The position numbers were made by a program, and so were the translations under genes. A stretch of 64,000 nt of DNA. It comes from Linanthus parryae (Eukaryota; Streptophyta; Magnoliopsida; Ericales; Polemoniaceae). The notes beneath the pieces were generated by a model. It saw only the letters and a program-made list of their open reading frames with translations, was not told the origin of the DNA and ran no database searches. The DNA lies in contig JALGPY010000004.1 in the NCBI GenBank assembly GCA_023055425.1, positions 56,071,718 to 56,135,717 of the forward strand, given 5' to 3'. This document shows positions 1 through 9,784 of this stretch, in pieces; position 1 is the stretch's first letter; every line of letters starts with the position of its first letter.

Positions 1-53
1 ATCCGGACCCCTGTTTTTGCTCCCCCTTCACCCTCCATGAACGTGTGAGCGTG

Positions 54-202
54 GAGAAATTTTTTAGTGCTCCAAAACAGCACACGTGGTGCTCTACAAC
101 CAATGACAGTGCACCACTTATGCAACTATCAGTGGTTGGCACATATTCATTGGTTGTAGAGCACCACGCGTGGTGCTCTTTTGGAGCACTAAAAAATTGC
201 TC
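54..202. mobile_element. MITE with about 30 bp terminal inverted repeats, Mutator-like
   Basis: The two ends are near-perfect inverted copies: each starts GAG(A/C)AATTTTTTAGTGCTCC and continues through a GTGCTCTACAACCAATGA block, with a short unrelated centre. It is flanked by an imperfect 9-10 bp duplication (GTGAGCGTG at 45-53 and GTGAGCCGTG at 203-212). A 9 bp duplication is typical of Mutator-like elements. The inverted paralogous segment near 24430-24480 has the flanking sequence without the insert, so it serves as an empty site. No coding capacity. It shares termini with the element at 20478-21143. Confidence 0.75.
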
Positions 203-287
203 GTGAGCCGTGGGTGTGTGTATTTGCGGGCCCACAACTTTTGACTATTTTAAAACTAATGACTGAGAGTTCAATAATTACTTACTA

Positions 288-768
288 CCGCTCTGTCTCA
301 CCTCTTTCTCATCCTGATTTTTTGACTCTCACTTTGACTAGGTGATTTTGATAGCAAAACGATGTAATCTTTTGATAACTTTTTCGCCGTGTTGTAGAGC
401 AACTTTTACTGTACAACATCATAAAAAAATTATTCAAAAATTGTACTTCCTCCGTTTCTTCTTTTTCTCTACGCTTTGACTTTTTGACTCGTATCTAGGT
501 CACTTTGACCGGGTGATTTGGATCGCATAACGATACAATTTTTTGATAATTTTTTCATCATGTTATAGAATAACTTTTACTCTACAACACAATGAAAAAA
601 TTGTCAAAATATTAGATCGTTTTGCTATCCAAATCACCGGGTCAAAGAATAGTGACAAAAGTCAGAACATAGAGAAAGAGAAGAAACCGAGGAAGTATCA
701 TTTTGCTATCCAAATCACCGAGTCAAAGTGACCCAGTGAATAGTGGTGAAATACAAGATCGGGAGGAA
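288..768. mobile_element. Stowaway-like MITE (outer), interrupted by a second Stowaway
   Basis: It begins CCGCTCTGTCTC after a TA and ends GATCGGGAGGAA before a TA, a decayed Stowaway terminus. The inner sequence around ACTAGGTGATTTTGATAGCA, resumed after the nested insert by CAAATCACCGAGTCAAAGTG, is the same family as 23192-23445. The nested element occupies 446-695. Noncoding. Confidence 0.6.
446..695. mobile_element. Stowaway-like MITE (inner, 250 bp)
   Basis: The termini are CTTCCTCCGTTTCTTCTTTT and its inverse near 676-695, flanked by TA on each side (444-445 and 696-697). This matches the Stowaway consensus of CTCCCTCCGT-type ends and a TA target. The whole 250 bp can fold into a hairpin through TTTGACCGGGTGATTTGGAT and its inverse. 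It sits inside another Stowaway copy. Confidence 0.85.
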
Positions 769-849
769 TATGTGAGACAGATTGGTACCGTAGTTGATAG
801 AATCCTAAAAATTATAAAAATAACCCAAAATGAAATTGACTTCACACAT

Positions 850-1230
850 TTCAACAGTTTGCATCTGTGCAGGTGGTGTGAAAGATCTTATTTTTGGCAC
901 TTGGTTTATGTGGTGCCACAGAAACAAGTGTTTGTTTTGAAGGAGTTATCCCAGATCCAAAGGAACTTATTCACAAATTTGATACTATTTTCCAAGACCA
1001 ATACAGAGAAGCTCGAGAGAAGATGTCAAAACTCCATAATCCAAGTCAACAAGAGGAAGTAACAATGTGGAAAATCCTGGGAAAGGTCAGCTGAAACTCG
1101 CTGTAGATTCTGCTTGGAAAGCTAATTCTGATGAAAATTTGGCCACTTGGTGGGGGGAGCTTGGTGGAAAGCCCTGCTTGATGAACTTGAAGTGTGTTTG
1201 AAGACTGAGATGCCTAGTAGGGGCTGCTAG
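850..1230 (+). pseudogene. LINE relic: zf-RVT linker and start of RNase H domain
   Basis: Read across frame breaks, the strand gives WFMWCHRNKCLF, then EGVIPDPKELIHKF, a YREAREK-type segment, and GKGQLKLAVDSAWKANSDEN. This order (an IW..RN..F block, then a PP..G.LKLN.DaAw block) is the usual C-terminal region of plant L1-type LINE ORF2 ahead of its RNase H domain. The equivalent relic in arm B is at 21750-22090 on the minus strand. Frames are broken, so it is a relic. Confidence 0.6.
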
Positions 1231-1302
1231 TTTTTTATTTTAATTCTAGCCCATAGTCGAGTTAATTTTGCTACTGTTGTTAGAGTGTATCTCATCTTAA
1301 TA

Positions 1303-1772
1303 TGTTAGCAATTGGTGCGCCCATGTGGGGTGCCCAATGCAATTATCATAACCTTATGGGGTTAGTTGCACTAATGCACAAACTAGAGGGGTTAGAAGCT
1401 AAGGCTCAAACCTTAGGGGTTTATGTGCAAACTTAGGAGAAGTTTTGCCTATATAAGGAGGCAGCCTCCTACATATTATATTGGCTATTCTAGAGAATAA
1501 AGTTATTCTGTCTAGATTCATACTAGTTGTAGAGAACCCTAGTCTCTCTCCAACTTCATCCAAGGAGGTGGAACGTGGTGTGGAAATCAGTGTTCGTCCT
1601 CGAGATTCACACTAGATTGGTGGGAGCAAGATCAAAGAGAAGGCGCGTGAAAGCAAGCAACACAACGATCATCCGCTGCATTAAGGAGCTTAGGAAGACA
1701 AGGTAAACACATGAATATTCCGCTTTAATTCATGTTGTAGATCTGAATGTGTTAGATCATTCCTGCCCTTCA
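1303..1772 (+). repeat. 5' LTR of Copia element A
   Basis: Starts TGTTAGCAATTGGTG and ends CCCTTCA. It is almost identical to 8602-9070; visible differences include ACCTTAGGGG versus ACCCTAGGGG and the last 20 bases. A TATATAAGGAGGC promoter-like box lies at about 1451-1463. Confidence 0.93.
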
Positions 1773-1773
1773 T

Positions 1774-1788
1774 TGGTATCAGAGCCAT
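1774..1788 (+). promoter_or_regulatory. Primer-binding site of element A
   Basis: TGGTATCAGAGCCAT follows the LTR after a one-base spacer and matches the primer site complementary to initiator tRNA-Met used by most plant Copia elements. Confidence 0.9.
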
Positions 1789-2117
1789 AGGCTTGTTTTT
1801 CGTGCCTCGATAAGCGTTCCCGAACCAGTATTAAAAATCGCGTTTCTGAAATTTCATAACCAGTAGACGAAACCTATATGGCTAGGTAGGGTTTTTCACG
1901 AGGATTCCAGATATATAAATTTTATATTTTTTGGATTTACGGTGAATTAGTTATGATTTTTCAAAGTTTCGGAACTGTATTAATCTGGACTGCTAGATCC
2001 AATAATAGAACACGTTTTTCAAAAATTTGTTAAAATTGGATTTTGACCACATAATCGGGATCAGGACAAAAAGACGATCACGGCAAAATTAATTTCGTCG
2101 CGAACGGAGTACGGGAA

Positions 2118-2480
2118 GGCGGCGCGTGGGCTTCACGCGCCACCGGCGCCGCCCCCACGCGCGGCCACGCGCCGCACGCGCCCAAGGGTTGGCGGCGGCT
2201 GCTGACGTGGCCCTAGGGCTGACGTGGCAGATGACGTGGCGGTGCCATGTCAGCAAGTGGCTGACGTGGCGATGGCGTGGCAACCACGTGTCAGCTGACG
2301 TGGCAGCTGACGTGGCGATAACGTGGCGGGCTGACGTCAGCATAGGTGCTGACGTCAGCATAGGTGCTGACGTGGCGTGCCACGTGGCATGCTGACGTGG
2401 CACATGGCCGACGTTGGCGCGTGGCGGAGGCGGACGCGCCCACGCGCGGCGGCGCGTGAGGGCGCGTGCGGCCTCCTCAC
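2118..2480 (+). repeat. GC-rich leader with eight TGACGTGGC motifs
   Basis: Between about 2203 and 2405 the motif TGACGTGGC occurs eight times, with two TGACGTCA palindromes and CACGTG cores among them. The flanks are very GC-rich (GCGCGCCACCGGCGCCG and similar). The base composition is unlike the AT-rich surroundings. TGACGTGGC, TGACGTCA and CACGTG are established binding sequences of plant bZIP factors. Whether they act here is inference. The ORFs that cross the block on both strands are composition artefacts. Confidence 0.7.
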
Positions 2481-4803
2481 GCCGTCATTTTTCGTCCGGT
2501 TTTTTCCTAGGGACTCCAAATTAAATTTCCTATTTTGTGGATATTTTTTCATAACTTTTGGAGCGACGGAAAATTTTAGTAATTTCCAGATTAATTAATT
2601 AGTGTTTAGCACTTTTCCCGAGGCAGTTTGACGACCTTAAACACACTGTTTTGAGCCCAAATTTTTTCTGGAGACTTAGGTCAATTTTCCTTACGTTTTG
2701 CCATAGGTGGTGAGACCCTAAGTGGTAGGGAGCAATTTTCGATCTTTTTAGTTGATTAGATTATTGCTTATTAATTTCCAGTAATTATTGCTTAATTCAG
2801 GAAATTTCCAGAAAATTCCAGTATGTTTATTATGTTGTTATACATGCTGTTGTGGGTTGAATGGATGTGTTTGGTGCATGGATGTGGCATAGATGTTTTA
2901 TATTTTGGTTTTGGTATTGTTTATGAATATGTAATCAAAATACGGCCTGCGTGTCGTGCCTCTCTATACTCTAGTGTCTTCTCTCCTCATCCACTCGCCT
3001 CTATGAGGTTACTTCTTATTAGAAATAAGATAGTTAGTAGAGATTGAAGATTGAAGCTTCAAGAGAGGTGGCCAAACCAAAAGCTATGGCGCAAGGTGCA
3101 TGGAGCAATTCGACGGTCTAATGGAGCCTCAAGCTTGGAGTCCTCAAGTAGGCGAGATGGCATGAGATGGAGTTCAAGACTTGCTCAAGAAGTGCTCTCA
3201 ATAGTGGGAGTGCACCTTAGGGGCCACAACCATTGCATATTTATTTATGCTTGTGCTTGTTTTATGTTATAACTGCGTGTGATTGGATATATATGTGTAA
3301 CCTCGCATGCTAAAGAACTAAAACAAAAGAGCTCACATGATGACATGATTAAAATTGATAGGAAATCACAAGTGATGAGATTTGATTCCTAGGATATACG
3401 CTAGGTTTTGGTGGAGTCCTTGTGAGGAACTATTGAGATTAATCGATGTCACATGTTATTTTGGAGCTAAGTAAATGCTAGTGATTAACTTCCACAATGT
3501 CTCTATCAATCGTGTCTAAATCGAAACTGTAAAGGCTAAATGGTGACAACAACGACATGATAAGTCGTCGTACTATGTAACCATCCGTTGGACATAGGTT
3601 GTCAGCCACCTACAAACATGGTCGAACCTGTGATGAATAAGTTGTCACAGCAGCACATGGACATTATCTTTAGGCTCACCCTATCGTGGGAGGCAACAGT
3701 CAAGATAAATGTCATGGAGCATGCTATGATAAGGTGGGGAAATGACCTCATCAGCATGTTCGAGACCACTTTTTAAAATTGTAGGAAGCCAAAGAAGAAT
3801 CTTGGATCCATCCTAGCCATTTGCGTACATAAATTGTGAGTAGTGACTCATAATAAATCTTCCCTAACTATGAGTTATGGCTCATGTCATAATATTGAGC
3901 ACTCGACTTTAAAGTCTGAGATTGATGCCATGTATGATAAGAGAGTTAAGGATTGTCAGGTAAAAGCTATCCGATTTGCAATATGTTGCAATCTCTGCCA
4001 CGTTATATGACACACTTTGTAAGTGTCAAGATGTTTGGATAAGACCAAAACATCACCCTGTTCTAGGACCTAAGCAAAAAGAGTTTGCTAAGAAGACTAG
4101 TCCAGCATACTTCGGATGTCTAAGCAATATATGATTGCTAAAGGCTATTGGAGAAGTATGATCATACTTAGTGAAGTATGATAGGCAGATATAGTCCCTA
4201 GCCCGGTATTAGGACCAAGACAACAGGTGGGGCAAGGATAAGAAAATTTAGGGGCAATATTGGTATAAGACCAAATAGCCCAAGACTGGAAAATGCAAAA
4301 GGGCAAAGGAATTTTCCTAAGACAAGAGAAAGGGCCAGATCTGGCAAATAAATTCTCGTCTAAGGATCCGTGTGATTATCTTTGAGCGAATAGCCGCCAA
4401 AATTTGTTTTGGTCACAGTTTTAACTTTGGATATGGTTATATCATGGTGTTTGCGTTCTTAAGATTCTAGCATGAGTGACGCCTCAGAATTCTCGGATGT
4501 CAACTTAAGAGTATGACTTAAGATTCTGATATGTGGCGCGCTAGATTAAGACACACGATAACAGGAAAAGGATGTTCAGGCTAGCTGGGGCAGGCCTGCT
4601 TGGATTTTGCCCAAGGTACCCTTACCTGTGTGTGGCTCTTGCCGGACAAGAAAGGCGAAACGCAAACTATCCAGTAGAGCATTAAGGACTATTGAGTCTT
4701 TTATACATTATTCATTCTGTTGTTGTGTTCCATTAAATGTTAGAGCTAAGACATGGTGCTTACTGTTTCATCACATTCGTAGATGAATGTCCGCGTCTCA
4801 ACT

Positions 4804-5220
4804 GTGTGTGCATGGGCCACATAAGTCTGAGGCACTAGGGTGCTTCAGACAGGTCTCTACAAAAGGTAGAAAACCGTCTGGATAAAAGGATATGTCCTTG
4901 GCCAGAATGAGACTGGAAGTATCTATCTTAGCAAGAGCTATGTGATGGAAAGAAATAGTAAGGCAGTTGGCTATTCCCACGCCTCAGCTGTGTGCTGTAG
5001 AGAATAAGAGGAATAGGTTACTGTAAGAGATGGTCTGATGTATGATAGAGCGTGCAAAGTACAAGTTCCCCATTCGGAGGAGACACTTTGCTAAACGACT
5101 ATCAACATACGCAACCATAAGTCCACCAAGTCTGTAGCCACTACACCCTACGAGATGTGGACCAAAAGGCAACCTGAATGAGGTCACCTTAGGCCATGGG
5201 GGATGGGCAGCTTATGTACT
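4804..5220 (+). pseudogene. Element A: decayed integrase
   Basis: Translated in pieces, 4804-4900 gives a GHISLR...KVENRLDKRIC stretch matching the gag-pre-integrase region. 5000-5215 gives ENKRNRLL*EMV*CMIERAK, then KSVATTPYEMWTKRQPE, and a HLRPWG motif. These are the diagnostic integrase core end and the TPYE.W.g..P motif of Copia pol. Several stops sit where CGA or CAA codons would be expected, consistent with C-to-T decay. No usable product. Confidence 0.8.
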
Positions 5221-5320
5221 AACTAAATTTCAAGTCAGGAAGAGGTTCGTTGAGAAATAAGTCTCTACGAAACAAAGGTTTCACTGGATGACACCCCATC
5301 CCTGAATGATCAACAGGAAA

Positions 5321-5995
5321 TAGTTCCTACGAATCTTCAGGACAGTGGGAGTAACATGCCTAGTGAACAGCCCATCATAGATTATGACTATATGGAGGAA
5401 CCCTCTTTGCGTAGGAACGCTCTTTGGAGCATATCCCGTCGATGAATTGACATCGCTAGGAAGACCATAAGGGTCACCACGCAAGACAATGATGAACCTA
5501 GGATATTGTCCCAGGATGTTTCGTCACCTGATAAGAAAGAATTTGAAGTTAGACCCTAGATGGAAGAGACGTATCTTCATGGAGTAACGTATCTTCTTAT
5601 GCTATTCGTAGCACTCTAGGGGTTGTGTATTTGAAACGCAATAGCCGATAAGTAGTGTAACATAAATGGATTCACGCGATATATGTTTTCTCATAGGAGA
5701 TGTCCATAATTAAGGGATATGTTCGTAGAGATGATGATCTCCACGAGCATGGAGGATACCGCTGGAAAATACCCGTTCATTAAATCGATCATGAGGAATT
5801 AGTCCCTCAAGGATCCTTTGAACAGTGGGAGTGACTTTCCAAGCAGGATACTCCATCCATAAGGGATGAGAGCAGATGATGATCCTCCTATGCAAAGGAA
5901 TTACTCATAGGAGCATACCCATCGCCTACTTGAGATCGAAGGGATGATTTAAGGATCACCTTGCATATACGATAGGATAGAATCCTAGGCCTTAT
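5321..5995 (+). repeat. Imperfect internal duplication in the integrase-RT linker of element A
   Basis: Two related blocks lie about 480 bp apart (about 5321-5515 and 5801-5995). Shared anchors are ACAGTGGGAGT (5343 and 5823), GGAGCATA, ATCG(A/C)...AGGATCACC/AGGGTCACC. The similarity is gapped and moderate. It looks like an old tandem duplication inside the variable linker between integrase and reverse transcriptase. Confidence 0.45.
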
Positions 5996-6284
5996 CGTTC
6001 CCTAATTATGAAGAATGAATAGTAAGCTTTACAGGATAAATTAGAGTCTATAAGGGGCCAACCGAGTTTAAGGCTAGGTTGACTTTCCAACTGGATGGAA
6101 GACTATTGGAGATTAATGGATTTCCAAGGTCAATCAGAGACCCAGACGGAAGCGTGGTAAGGCATACGACTTGCGTAGAAGCGAATAAGCCTACACTCAT
6201 TTTGAGAATAGACATCGACGGTTTTGGGTCGATCCGACGAATTTGCGTTGGTTCAACGAGGTATCCTTCTCAAGGCTTTGGGTG

Positions 6285-6770
6285 GTAAGGGTTACGTTGA
6301 TTCGCTTGGTAGCATCAATAGTTGTGGATCCATTCTCGATAGACGTGATGACTGAATTTCTTAATGGAGAAATCCTAGAGGTGACTAAGGTCAAAATGCA
6401 CAGAATGTGTGCAAGCTAACTAAGTCCATATGGGATCTTAGCTAACCCTCTGGACAATGGTATTTCATCAGGGATCGTTTACTATATGTTTACGATAACA
6501 AATGGAAACCACTGTGTATCACTCTTACTAGTAGAGAGTTAATGATCACGTCACTTAATATCGATGACACACTATTGGCTAGTGAAGCTTAGGGATTGTT
6601 CGAGTCCCCTAAGGAGTAATTGTACTACTGTAGCTCAGCGCAAGACTTTACGAGCCTAGGCATGTGCCCTGAGAGACACCATATAAGAATGACCAGACGA
6701 CCAGAGTGCCCGATGCATTAGGAGTCTTATATGCACTATGGTGCATACTCAGACCTAGCGAACGCTATGC
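6285..6770 (+). pseudogene. Element A: decayed reverse transcriptase
   Basis: Fragments appear in the correct order for Copia RT: IDVMTEFLNGEILE at about 6338-6380, VCKLTKSIWDL at about 6408-6440 followed by a QWYF-like piece, LNIDDTLLA at about 6554-6580 (the YVDD catalytic box with Tyr-Val changed), and a GSL...MVHTQT motif at about 6720-6760. Frames change repeatedly and stops are frequent, so no enzyme can be made. Confidence 0.8.
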
Positions 6771-8601
6771 AATTGGAAGAATTGGATTTGAGGATATTCC
6801 AATTTACAACACAAGATTGTAACCAGGATACTCTATATGATGGATCACGTGCTATGACTATCGAAGATGATGCTTCGACTAGTTAGCCATATATGCTAAC
6901 TAGGGTGGGGACCTAGATGCACTTGGATCCGACTCAGGCTATCGTCCATGCTCGATGATAGACTCGCATGAAACAAATGCAATACAAGTGTTGCATGATC
7001 GTATTAGGCCGCTCCATTGACCATGGAAGCGAAGCACGATTGCCTGTTCTGCCATAGGGCAGAAATGTGTTTAACTGAGAAGGTTTCTTGTAAGCTTATG
7101 AGCTATCAACAAACCTATTACCATGAGTAATGTTAGCATACGGCTATAACATTGCGGTAAAGACAAACACATAGACGAGGGTACTATTTCACAAAAGGTG
7201 AAATAACTACCTAGAGAGTAATCCTGGAGTAGATCGACTATGGGCCAGGATGTTGGCTCATCCCATTCCTAAACCACATGAGAGTCGTCCTTGTGATCTC
7301 TTTAGAGAATTGGGACTTGGTTGTCGATAACTAGCAATATGATTGATGAGCACACGAGACATTGATTGACTGGATTTTAATTGGATTTGTTTTAAGCAGC
7401 ATGTTATTTTTTATACATGTATGATATGTTACATTTCCTGTACTAGCATAGAGCATGTCACGCAGACACTAGGTTGGCTCACTCACACGAGCAACCGCCT
7501 TCGCAATATCCTGGATATGTCTGGGTGTGGCGGAAGATGAGACAGAATCCCGATAAGCGCTGAAAGCCTGCGATATGATAAGAGATGCCTATCATACGAG
7601 CATATGGCCTATGATAAGAGCTAGATGTCTATCAGTAGAGCTAGGAGCCTGTCAGACGGATTTAATTGTCGCATTGGAAACAAGTTCCAAGGTGAGGTTG
7701 GTTATGGCCAATCGAACATGGTTATTACCCCGAACCATGTATAGTCTGTGTAGAAGAGAAAGCCAGATGCGAGAGCTGATAATTGTTCACAATAGTGTGA
7801 CGCCGCAGCACTCGGGCTGGTGGCCATAAGGGCTACCGGATAGACATCTGCATGGTGGTCCTTTGCAAGGATAAGACATGCGCTCTGATCAGAGTCTAAA
7901 CACTATGGCGCATATTCCCCCCTGAATAACGCGCGCTTATGAGTGACCATGAGGTGATGAGTAGAATTAGTCCCTGGGATTCCTCATCGTGTGAGCCTCG
8001 TCGATCATAGAAAGATGATTGACACTGTGTACTTACGTCTGTGTCATGAGGAGACGGGTCGGTGGTGCTACTTTGGCGTGACACCTTACGGCTATGGATG
8101 ATTCGGCCTTCCGGACACTGCTGGGAAAGCAGCTGAGCCGAATCTGAGTGACACATGTATGTAAGGAAAGATTCTCGTTGCATCGCTCTTTATTATCTTC
8201 ATTGGGCCCACCTGCAAGATCTTATGGGATCATGCAGGATATGAAAATATAAAGGATATGTGGACTCATTGGAGCATGGCCTTCGGGACAAGGCATGTGC
8301 TCATGATCCACGAGATGACAATCGGAGGAATCTGGGGAATACGAGAGTTACGGAGAGCATTATAACTGTTTTATGTTTTAAGGGTGCCTTCCTGCGCTGG
8401 CTATACGAGTTTGGTATGTGGATCTCCCGAGAGGGTGCCTTCCCATGCTGGCTATACGATTTTGGTGTACGGATCTCCCGAAATGCAGGTACTCTCACCG
8501 GTCACACGCCACGGCCACACAATACTCTTTTGTAGATGATAGAAAGTTGGAGATTGATGGAGACTAGATGAATTGTGCAACCCCACTGTGCGAGTGGGAG
8601 A
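6770..8601 (+). other. Element A 3' body without recognisable coding
   Basis: The RNase H region and 3' untranslated part should lie here, but I could not identify a clear RNase H motif. A 51 bp direct repeat occurs at 8382-8432 and 8433-8483 (both copies begin GGGTGCCTTCC and end GATCTCCCGA). The body ends with a short purine-rich tract (CGAGTGGGAGA) directly before the 3' LTR. Confidence 0.6.
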
Positions 8602-9070
8602 TGTTAGCAATTGGTGCGCCCATGTGGGGTGCCCAATGCAATTATCATAACCTTATGGGGTTAGTTGCACTAATGCACAAACTAGAGGGGTTAGAAGCTA
8701 AGGCTCAAACCCTAGGGGTTTATGTGCAAACTTAGGAGAAGTTTTGCCTATATAAGGAGGCAGCCTCCTACATATTATATTGGCTATTCTAGAGAATAAA
8801 GTTATTCTGTCTAGATTCATACTAGTTGTAGAGAACCCTAGTCTCTCTCCAACTTCATCCAAGGAGGTGGAACGTGGTGTGGAAATCAGTGTTCGTCCTC
8901 GAGATTCACACTAGATTGGTGGGAGCAAGATCAAAGAGAAGGCGCGTGAAAGCAAGCAACACAACGATCATCCGCTGCATTAAGGAGCTTAGGAAGACAA
9001 GGTAAACACATGAATATTCCGCTTTAATTCATGTTGTAGATCTGAATGTGTTAGATCCTTCCTCCCTTCA
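8602..9070 (+). repeat. 3' LTR of Copia element A
   Basis: 469 bp, starting TGTTAGCAATTGG and ending TCCCTTCA. Followed by TAATA (9071-9075), the copy of the target duplication at 1298-1302. Confidence 0.93.
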
Positions 9071-9410
9071 TAATATATCTCTCGGGTATGTTTTTATCTA
9101 TAAAATTCCTGTCTTCGAGAATTATTCAAAATGTTCCCAAATAGCACACATACAACACTCATGAAGCCGCTTAAGGCGAGAAACTCAGCCACTTACGACA
9201 TCAAGCACGTCAATCATGTATTAATAGCTCCTCTGAAACCTACATACTAGTAATAGATAGACAAAGTACACCAAATTACTAGATTCGTGCTCGGACATGC
9301 TTCTGGCAAGTTTACGTTACAATGCCAAGCTGTGTACCTAAAAGTAATACAAGCATCCTAAATTCTGTGAAAGTAAGAACATGTAACCACCAGGAAATGT
9401 ATCAAATATT
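9071..9410. repeat. Inverted segmental duplication, arm A (right part)
   Basis: Matches the reverse complement of 21287-21660 (shared blocks include TTACAATGCCAAGCTGTG and TGCTCGGACATGCTTCTGG). Homology stops near 9408, shortly before the next Copia insertion. No gene is visible in it. Confidence 0.75.
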
Positions 9411-9484
9411 GCACAACAAATGGCATCTCAGAATCATTACCTGAGATGAAGCGCATGCACAGCCACTGATATCAACACAGTTCT

Positions 9485-9760
9485 TATTAGAGTAAATGGG
9501 AAAGTTGGGAGAATTTGTAATTTACCTAAAGTGTTTGGAGGGGTTTCTGTGTAATTTCCGTAACTTATGTTGCCAGTCTGTAATATGTGTAACGGTCACT
9601 TACCATAGTTAGGTAAGTGACCATGGTTAGTCTGTGAGTATAAATACTCACTGAAATTGTGGTTAGGGTTAAGCCGATTCACATTCAATCAAATATGATT
9701 TTCTCTCTGCATCTTCATCTTCTTCGATTGATTTCTGCAAAACCCTAACTAGTTCTTTCA
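9485..9760 (+). repeat. 5' LTR of element B
   Basis: Begins TATTAGAGTAAATGGG and ends AGTTCTTTCA. Both LTR copies begin TA rather than the usual TG. GTATAAATACTC at about 9637-9648 is a likely TATA box. Confidence 0.92.
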
Positions 9761-9773
9761 TGGTATCAGAGCC
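9761..9773 (+). promoter_or_regulatory. Primer-binding site of element B
   Basis: TGGTATCAGAGCC directly abuts the LTR end. Matches the initiator tRNA-Met type site. Confidence 0.92.
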
Positions 9774-9784
9774 TGGTTGCTCTG

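Larger units (their letters stand above)
1..1297. repeat. Inverted segmental duplication, arm A (left part)
   Basis: The backbone of this stretch, once the MITEs are removed, matches the reverse complement of 21640-24518. Landmarks shared by both arms are the TTCACCCTCC start, the GGGCCCACAACTTTTGACTA block (about 228-248), the TAAAAATAACCCAAAATG block (about 818-833) and the LINE relic at 850-1230. Arm A continues at 9071-9410 after the Copia insertion. Divergence is visible by eye, so the duplication is not recent. It may extend left of the window. Confidence 0.75.
1303..9070 (+). mobile_element. Ty1/Copia LTR retrotransposon with decayed pol (element A)
   Basis: Complete structure: 5' LTR 1303-1772, primer site at 1774, body, a GAGTGGGAGA-type polypurine tract, 3' LTR 8602-9070, and a 5 bp target duplication TAATA at 1298-1302 and 9071-9075. 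Arm B of the segmental duplication (21640-21660, minus strand) shows the uninterrupted target, which confirms the insertion. Pol is recognisable only in fragments (integrase about 4804-5215, reverse transcriptase about 6285-6765), full of stops and frame breaks. The LTRs differ at only a handful of positions, so the copy is young although its coding is dead. This suggests mobilisation in trans. Confidence 0.93.

Noticed and set aside
2089..2598. Overlapping GC-rich ORFs on both strands
   Set aside because: They follow base composition and the TGACGTGGC repeats in the leader of Copia element A; no domain.
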